Shown here in pieces: positions 6,951 through 10,776 of a stretch of DNA of 10,776 nucleotides. Both the position numbers and the translations under genes were made by a program. The DNA is from Oscillospiraceae bacterium (GTDB taxonomy: Bacteria; Bacillota; Clostridia; Oscillospirales; CAG-272). Position 1 is the first letter of the stretch; every line of letters starts with the position of its first letter. A model generated the notes under the pieces. That model had not been told where the DNA came from. It did not search any database and saw only the letters and a list, made by a program, of their open reading frames with translations. The DNA lies in contig WQSD01000022.1 of assembly GCA_009788105.1 (NCBI GenBank), positions 1-10,776 of the forward strand. Direction: 5' to 3'.

Positions 6951-8027
6951 TTACTGCAATGAATTCCACCTAACTGCCCGAGGATTTGTAGTCCAATTTT
7001 GAGTAACTGAATTTACAGGAGAAAACGAAACTGTTGGTCCAGCGGCACTAATACTAATATTGGTGTTTGATGGGCCAATTAAATGTCTATGTCCGTATGA
7101 AACTAAAACAGTCGTTTCAAGTCCATTTTGAATTGTTATACCATGCCAAAGGGCAATTGTACTACGAGGTCTTAAGTTGGCGGTTCTATAAACAATAGGA
7201 ACTCTAACAGCCATTCCGCTTAGTGCAGGTTCGAGTGTTATAAAAGTACCTCTTCGATTATCCCTTGTAACAAAATCAAAGTAAGAACGTATGCCAGGAG
7301 CTTCATACCATGCCTGTGCTTGAGCATGAAAAACATTGCATATATTAGCTGTACTTGTGTGTGCAATAGCTAATATATCAACATTGCGAGAAAGAAAAGG
7401 TGGTAAAGTGTCCCAAGTAGCTTCGGCTCTAATTTGGAATCTATTTTGGTGTGTTGCTGACGGTCTTGCACGAACTATATCCTTACGAAGCGTAAACATT
7501 ACTTGGTTTGATAGTGGTATTATATTTGATGTTGTTGTGTTAAAATCGTCTGAATTTTTATAGCTTGAACCCAACAAAAAATTGTTTTCGCTTATCTGTG
7601 TTTCAAATCCGCAATCGGAAATCATAAAAAACGATTTTGTTGTTTCAACCGCAACAAAGTTTGTTGCATACAAAACTATCTCAATTGGTGTATTATTAAT
7701 CTGTTCTTCTGTATCACCAATAGCACGCAAAACCGCTCTACCAATTTGATACTGATTCATTCTTGGAAATGTTTTGCCAAGTTCATCAGCAAACACATCA
7801 AGATTGCGAATTTCACGAACAGAATCAAGTCCATCGGTTTCAACAGCAATTTCAACAAGAATGCTATCTTCCAAGCGAGCAATAGTTCTTTCAGTGCGAG
7901 CGGTTTCTAAGTTTTCAAATACTAAAATAAATCCAGTATTAAAAACCAACGTTCCAAGCATAAAAACACAGGTAAGTACAAAAGCGAGTGTTCGTTTGTT
8001 TACAGCTTTGTTTATGAAGTTTTTCAT
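6951..8027 (-). CDS. N-terminally anchored exported protein, unknown function
   Basis: 358 residues. A basic N-terminus (MKNFINKAVNKR) and one hydrophobic segment (about 13-36) suggest an uncleaved signal anchor, with about 320 residues outside the membrane. A charged stretch, ENLETARTERTIARLED (about 38-54), follows and could be helical or coiled coil. The rest is rich in Thr, Asn, Ser and Phe and reads like beta-structured extracellular protein; it ends in VSFSPVNSVTQNW and a Trp/Arg-containing tail. I recognise no family. The anchor plus following helix loosely recalls pilin-like proteins, but no prepilin cleavage motif is evident. AAGGA lies about 10 nt before the ATG. First gene of a two-gene unit, most simply transcribed from the promoter at 8348-8376 through the leader ORF and hairpin. 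AT-rich relative to recG and argS. Confidence 0.72.
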   Translation of the reverse strand: MKNFINKAVNKRTLAFVLTCVFMLGTLVFNTGFILVFENLETARTERTIARLEDSILVEIAVETDGLDSVREIRNLDVFADELGKTFPRMNQYQIGRAVLRAIGDTEEQINNTPIEIVLYATNFVAVETTKSFFMISDCGFETQISENNFLLGSSYKNSDDFNTTTSNIIPLSNQVMFTLRKDIVRARPSATHQNRFQIRAEATWDTLPPFLSRNVDILAIAHTSTANICNVFHAQAQAWYEAPGIRSYFDFVTRDNRRGTFITLEPALSGMAVRVPIVYRTANLRPRSTIALWHGITIQNGLETTVLVSYGHRHLIGPSNTNISISAAGPTVSFSPVNSVTQNWTTNPRAVRWNSLQ

Positions 8028-8151
8028 AATTAAAATTTCCTTTTTGGAGTTTTATTTTTTAACGTTCAGTTGTTTATGAGCCATTCGGCTCGCGTGCGCC
8101 CGCAAAAATCACGAACACACGCAAAACCTGCTGAAGGTCAGTTCACCTCGC

Positions 8152-8206
8152 AAAAGAAAAGGAACGCAACAAAGTGGTACCACGTGGTGATACTCCGTGT
8201 TGCGTT
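8152..8206 (-). terminator. Leader hairpin with T-rich tail (candidate attenuator)
   Basis: On the - strand AACGCAACA (8206-8198) pairs with TGTTGCGTT (8171-8163), a perfect 9-bp stem. The interior contains the self-complementary ACCACGTGGT (8188-8179). CCTTTTCTTTT follows directly. It lies between a leader ORF and the gene starting at 8027, about 125 nt before that start, as an attenuator would. The tail has a C interrupting the Ts, so some read-through is plausible even without regulation. Confidence 0.55.
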
Positions 8207-8233
8207 GTCGTAAAATGGTAAAAGTGCATGATA

Positions 8234-8311
8234 TTACCCACAGACAGACAGACAGACAGACAGACAGACGCTGACTACTGCACTATTTGCTTGTATAAAC
8301 AATGTTTTCAT
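8234..8311 (-). CDS. 25-codon leader ORF spanning a tetranucleotide repeat
   Basis: A perfect AGGAGG lies 5 nt before this ATG, and a consensus promoter would start transcription about 30 nt upstream, so translation is likely. The peptide starts MKTLFIQANSAVV and continues into repeats of Ser-Val-Cys-Leu encoded by the (GTCT)n tract, ending Cys-Gly at TAA (8236-8234). The stop lies about 27 nt before the hairpin at 8206. One extra 4-nt repeat unit would put the frame open to 8109 (68 codons); one fewer would run to 8143 (54 codons); both cross the hairpin. It could be a leader peptide controlling attenuation, a phase-variable small protein, or a chance ORF behind a strong site. I recognise no homologue. 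Confidence 0.5.
   Translation of the reverse strand: MKTLFIQANSAVVSVCLSVCLSVCG
8241..8269. repeat. Tetranucleotide microsatellite, about 7.25 units
   Basis: 29 nt of uninterrupted CAGA repeat on the + strand (TCTG/GTCT on the - strand). It lies wholly inside the leader ORF, so slippage shifts that ORF's frame. Tracts of 4-nt units this long are rare in bacteria and are typical of phase-variable loci, for example in Haemophilus. Confidence 0.95.
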
Positions 8312-8347
8312 GACTGCCTCCTGATAGTTATGGTTGATTACACCACT

Positions 8348-8376
8348 ATTATATCACATTATTTGACAGTTGTCAA
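8348..8376 (-). promoter_or_regulatory. Consensus sigma-A promoter of the leader and exported-protein unit
   Basis: On the - strand: TTGACA (8376-8371), exactly 17 bp, TATAAT (8353-8348), both perfect consensus. Start predicted near 8341. The upstream flank carries A-tracts resembling an UP element. TTGACA is also the left half of a dyad, TTGACA-AC-TGTCAA (8376-8363), which could be an operator covering the -35 region. Confidence 0.82.
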
Positions 8377-8388
8377 GGAGTTTTTGTG

Positions 8389-8412
8389 TATTTTTTCAAA
8401 TATTTTTTCAAA
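8389..8412. repeat. Tandem 12-bp A-tract repeat upstream of the promoter
   Basis: Two exact copies of TATTTTTTCAAA (8389-8400 and 8401-8412). Read on the promoter strand these are A-tracts lying 13-36 bp upstream of the -35 box. They partly cover the position of an UP element that binds the alpha C-terminal domain of RNA polymerase. Confidence 0.7.
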
Positions 8413-8437
8413 AATTTTTTGCAATAGGTTTTTCAAA

Positions 8438-8475
8438 ACACCCCCGCCCCTTGTGCGTACAAGGGGCGGGGGTGT
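8438..8475. terminator. Strong 17-bp-stem terminator of the small membrane protein gene
   Basis: ACACCCCCGCCCCTTGT (8438-8454) pairs perfectly with 8459-8475 around a 4-nt loop. On the - strand the stem ends in T and runs on into TTT. The hairpin begins 1 nt after the stop codon at 8477-8479, so it directly abuts the coding region. It separates that gene from the consensus promoter 62 bp further on. Confidence 0.88.
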
Positions 8476-8476
8476 G

Positions 8477-8734
8477 TTATTCCTCTTTGTTCTTTTCATC
8501 AAGGAGAGCTTGGAGTTGCTTCTTGATATTTTGCTGATTTACGATAATGACAGAGCTTGCAAAACTAAGTAAACTAGCAATAGCTATATGCCTTGTCAAG
8601 ATTAAATGATGCAGATTACCATCATTGCCCCAACCAAAAGGCCCTCCAAACAAAAAACTAATAAATATGAAAGATAAAAAATACAAAACCATAAAGCAAC
8701 TATATAATAACAAAATTTTCTTAATATTTTTCAT
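8477..8734 (-). CDS. Small two-helix membrane protein, unknown function
   Basis: 85 residues. Basic start MKNIKK, hydrophobic helix 1 (about 7-30), a short Gly-rich loop (GGPFGWGNDGN, 30-40), hydrophobic helix 2 (about 47-66) and a charged C-terminal tail (QQNIKKQLQALLDEKNKEE) likely in the cytoplasm. The shape suits a small hairpin membrane protein; no family recognised. The start is supported by AAGCGAG 7 nt upstream, a weak Shine-Dalgarno match. It has a candidate promoter of its own overlapping the argS stop and a dedicated strong terminator, so it is probably expressed separately from argS. AT-rich, unlike argS, which suggests an accessory gene. Confidence 0.65.
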   Translation of the reverse strand: MKNIKKILLLYSCFMVLYFLSFIFISFLFGGPFGWGNDGNLHHLILTRHIAIASLLSFASSVIIVNQQNIKKQLQALLDEKNKEE

Positions 8735-8821
8735 AAAAAATCTCGCTTGTAATTACCACAACGGAGGTGGTGTCCAATTTGGGTCAAATCGTGCCACTAA
8801 TATAGCACCTGGCTGTCTTTT

Positions 8822-8851
8822 ATTATATCTTCTCCGGGGTTTCTATGCCAA
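8822..8851 (-). promoter_or_regulatory. Candidate promoter inside the 3' end of argS
   Basis: On the - strand TTGGCA (8851-8846), an 18-bp spacer and TATAAT (8827-8822). The -10 box overlaps the argS stop codon (8825-8823). The -35 differs from consensus at one base. It would give a leader of about 80 nt for the gene starting at 8734. Confidence 0.5.
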
Positions 8852-10532
8852 GAACGTACAGACCATCTTTGATAATATCAGCAATGGTGTCTGCCAAAAA
8901 CAGGCGGGCGTTTTTCAGGTTAGGCTCGGCTGTTTTAATAGGACATTCTTTGTACCAGCGGGAAAAATGTTGGCACAACTCGAACAAATAGGTGCATAGG
9001 GTGGAGAAATTAAAGTCTTTCAGGACAGATTCAAGGGTTGCTCCGAACAACATTGCCTTTTTCACAAGTTCCCACTCAATTGGGTGGGTCAGCAAAGCCA
9101 AGTCGCCCTCTTGCACCTGCATTTCCTCCCCTTGCAATAGGGAGCTGATACGTGCATAGGAATACTGGATATAAACGCTGGTGTCTCCTTGGAAGTTTAG
9201 TGCAGTTTCTTTGTCGAAGATGACATTTTTCTCGCTGCCGCACTTGAGAATGGCGTATTTTATTGCACCATAGGCAAGCTGTTTTGGCAAAGTATCCTTT
9301 GCTAACAGTTGTTCAAGGTTGCCGTCTTTGCGATGCTCGGCGATGGTGGTTTTTGCGTGTTCCATGGTGTCGTGCATCAGATCCTCAAGCAGCACCACCT
9401 GCCCTGCGCGTGTGGACATTTTCCCTTCCGGCAACAGCACAAAGGAGTAGTTGATTATCTCTGCCCCGCCGACGCCAATAAGGCTGAGTGCGGCGTTGAT
9501 TTGTCTGCCGTACAGCTTTTGATCCTCTCCGAGAACAATAATATTTCTGAACGCATTGTCTGCGGATTTATCAATGTTATAGCAAATATCACGTAGGGGG
9601 TAGAGGGAGGTTTTGTCCTTGCGGGTAAGGGGCAAATACGGGTTTTCAGAGTTGATGCCAAATTCGTCAAGGTTTAGGACAAGGCGGTTTTCTTCGTCCT
9701 CGAACAGTCTGCCGGAAGCATTCAGTGCCGCCAGCACCTCTTCGGTTTTGCCCGACTTAACATACTCCGACTCGTAGTCGTATTGGTCGTAGAATATGCC
9801 GAATTCGTTGAATATTTGCATTTGCCCCTTTACGCATATATCAACAATGCGGGCGAACATAGCAAAAACTTCCTCGTCGCCATTTTCCATGCGCGCCAAA
9901 ATGTCGAACACTGCATTTTCAAGCTCTTTGTTGACTTTTGCCTCTTCGTTTGCGGCTACGTACAGGTCAAGAAGTTCGCCGAAAGAAATGTCAGTTTTGT
10001 CCTTTGTGCAATACACAAGCAGGGCAATTTGCTTGCCAATGTCGTTGACAAAGTATCGCACTTTCACCCGACAGCCCATATATCTGAACAGGCGGACGGT
10101 GGCGTCGCCAATCATGGCGTTGCGCGCCCTGCCGATATGGGGGGAGGCGTTCGGGTTCACGCTGGTATGCTCAATGGTGACGTTTTTGGCGGAATATTCC
10201 GAGGTGTCAACCAGCGCACCATTTTTGACTGTGTCAAAAAATTCTTTCAGCACTTCGCTTTTGTTAAGGAAAAAGTTCAAGTACCCCCCTGCCACCTCTG
10301 TCCGTTGAACGGAGGTGCAAGTGAAGCCCTCTGCAAGGGTGGCGGCGATTTTGTCCGGTGCCATGCGGGCAGTTTTGGCAAACTTGAAGCAGGGCAGGGC
10401 AATATCCCCCATGGTTTCGTCCGGGGGGAAAGTGAGCATGGGTAGCAGCTCGTCTGCACTCATGTCCGCGAAGCCAGCATTGGTGGCTGCCTGTGCCACA
10501 GCAAAGGCGATTTGTGATTTTATGTTTTTCAT
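8823..10532 (-). CDS. argS: Arginyl-tRNA synthetase
   Basis: Class I aminoacyl-tRNA synthetase that charges tRNA-Arg in the cytoplasm; like other class Ia ArgRS it needs tRNA bound to activate arginine. 569 residues from ATG 10532. Visible parts: N-terminal additional domain (about 1-110) with GDIALPCF (42-49) and GGYLNFFLN (82-90); HIGH-type motif in NPNASPHIGRARN (127-139); YFVNDIGKQ (160-168); KMSK-type motif KMSTR (371-375); DALR anticodon-binding domain from about 455 (QYSYARISSLL, 456-466) to the end with FSRWYKECP (523-531). ATG 10532 fits the family N-terminus but has no clear Shine-Dalgarno site. An in-frame TTG at 10619 would add 29 basic residues foreign to the family. The leader can fold into a GC-rich stem. 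Pyrophosphate made here is a substrate for ppa. Confidence 0.96.
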   Translation of the reverse strand: MKNIKSQIAFAVAQAATNAGFADMSADELLPMLTFPPDETMGDIALPCFKFAKTARMAPDKIAATLAEGFTCTSVQRTEVAGGYLNFFLNKSEVLKEFFDTVKNGALVDTSEYSAKNVTIEHTSVNPNASPHIGRARNAMIGDATVRLFRYMGCRVKVRYFVNDIGKQIALLVYCTKDKTDISFGELLDLYVAANEEAKVNKELENAVFDILARMENGDEEVFAMFARIVDICVKGQMQIFNEFGIFYDQYDYESEYVKSGKTEEVLAALNASGRLFEDEENRLVLNLDEFGINSENPYLPLTRKDKTSLYPLRDICYNIDKSADNAFRNIIVLGEDQKLYGRQINAALSLIGVGGAEIINYSFVLLPEGKMSTRAGQVVLLEDLMHDTMEHAKTTIAEHRKDGNLEQLLAKDTLPKQLAYGAIKYAILKCGSEKNVIFDKETALNFQGDTSVYIQYSYARISSLLQGEEMQVQEGDLALLTHPIEWELVKKAMLFGATLESVLKDFNFSTLCTYLFELCQHFSRWYKECPIKTAEPNLKNARLFLADTIADIIKDGLYVLGIETPEKI

Positions 10533-10540
10533 AACGCGCC

Positions 10541-10598
10541 ACGCGCGAGGGGAAATCGCGCACAAAATAGTATTAAATTTGTGCTTTCTCTCGCGCGT
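10541..10598 (-). promoter_or_regulatory. Structured argS leader (nested stem-loops)
   Basis: On the - strand ACGCGCGAG (10598-10590) pairs perfectly with CTCGCGCGT (10549-10541). Inside, GCACAAA (10584-10578) pairs with TTTGTGC (10566-10560). The outer stem ends 8 nt before the ATG. AAAGGA (10603-10598) sits at the 5' edge of the outer stem; folding would bring it close to the start codon. A regulatory role is inference. Confidence 0.4.
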
Positions 10599-10641
10599 CC
10601 TTTCAGTTGATATTTTCAAACTTATTTCGTTAATGTTGTAA

Positions 10642-10749
10642 TAGACTTGTATCGAAACAAACTTATTGTCTTAATTCAAGCCCTCGGAACGTCATTAGAC
10701 TTGTGTCGAAACAAACTTATCGTCTTAATTCAAGCTCTCGGAACGTCAT
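10642..10749 (+). repeat. Two tandem copies of a 54-bp repeat
   Basis: Copy 1 (10642-10695) and copy 2 (10696-10749) each begin TAGACTTGT and end CTCGGAACGTCAT, with about 3 differences. The 46-nt core recurs inverted at 3681-3726 and, diverged, at 3195-3228. Copy 2 runs directly into the palindromic repeat at 10744. It lies upstream of argS. Confidence 0.88.
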
Positions 10750-10776
10750 TGCAAAGGCGGTTTGTGCCGTGCAATC
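10744..10776 (+). repeat. Dispersed palindromic repeat (CGTCATTGC type), partial copy 2
   Basis: CGTCATTGCAAAGGCGG then GCCGTGCAATC, cut by the window end. ATTGC and GCAAT pair, as do GGC and GCC. Same left end as the copy at 3252. Confidence 0.6.

Noticed and set aside
8163..8206. T-box-like antiterminator on the + strand (AAAGTGGTACCACG, close to the AGGGUGGNACCGCG consensus)
   Set aside because: GTGGTACCAC is self-complementary, so the motif appears on both strands by symmetry. No stem I or specifier loop is evident upstream, no T-tract follows on the + strand, and no + strand gene lies downstream. The - strand has a promoter, leader ORF and T-tract consistent with a hairpin there. A degraded T-box cannot be fully excluded; an Rfam T-box model search would decide.
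8241..8269. Microsatellite as a possible CRISPR or assembly artefact
   Set aside because: The units are 4 nt with no spacers, so it is not CRISPR. An exact repeat-count error from sequencing is possible and would change the leader-ORF phase; raw reads would settle it.
8228..8572. 114-residue + strand ORF with a TDRQTDRQTD repeat
   Set aside because: The repeat is the microsatellite; the ORF then runs through a strong terminator and into the oppositely oriented 85-residue gene, with no ribosome site before its ATG.
9783..10445. 220-residue + strand ORF
   Set aside because: It lies antisense within argS, follows its codon pattern, and has no recognisable protein features.
10533..10619. N-terminal extension of ArgS from TTG 10619
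   Set aside because: The 29 extra residues are basic, do not fit the ArgRS N-terminal domain, and are encoded by the stem-loop leader. The ATG at 10532 matches the family start better.

Overview
The window looks like a chromosomal segment of a low-to-mid-GC Firmicute, most likely one of the Clostridia. This rests on strong Shine-Dalgarno sites (AAAGGAG, AGGAGG), sigma-A type promoters with 17-18 bp spacers, intrinsic terminators, lipobox signal peptides, a YicC/YloC protein, and a membrane protein resembling Firmicute sigma-factor regulators. The species cannot be named from the sequence alone. The housekeeping genes (ppa, yicC, recG, argS) are visibly richer in G+C than the AT-rich genes between them (two lipoproteins, two membrane-anchored exported proteins, a small membrane protein, an orphan), so accessory genes appear interspersed with conserved ones.

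Layout. Positions 1-2659 (+ strand): a promoter at 154-182 precedes ppa, two small lipoprotein genes and yicC. They run in one direction with an overlap or short gaps and could be one transcript. Positions 2721-3173 (- strand): an orphan 150-residue protein convergent with yicC. Positions 3174-3758: non-coding DNA with copies of two dispersed repeats and several hairpins. Positions 3759-5807 (- strand): recG, whose promoter is placed so that the mRNA should start at or next to the AUG (leaderless). A perfect 32-nt palindromic terminator at 5889-5920 separates it from the next unit. Positions 5941-8027 (- strand): two genes for N-terminally anchored exported proteins, with a perfect 32-nt palindrome between them. 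Positions 8028-8476: a complex leader region. Positions 8477-8734 and 8823-10532 (- strand): a small two-helix membrane protein and argS. Positions 10533-10776: the argS leader, then a tandem 54-bp repeat joined to a palindromic repeat.

The most notable region is 8109-8412 on the - strand. A consensus promoter (TTGACA, 17 bp, TATAAT) with A-tracts upstream drives a leader carrying a perfect AGGAGG site and a 25-codon ORF. That ORF contains about seven copies of a tetranucleotide repeat. It is followed by a 9-bp-stem hairpin with a T-rich tail, about 140 bp ahead of the exported-protein genes. In the present repeat phase the ORF stops before the hairpin. Gain or loss of one repeat unit would let it continue through the hairpin (68 or 54 codons). 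This suggests a slippage-controlled (phase-variable) transcription attenuator for the downstream surface-protein operon. The sequence elements are visible; the mechanism is inference.
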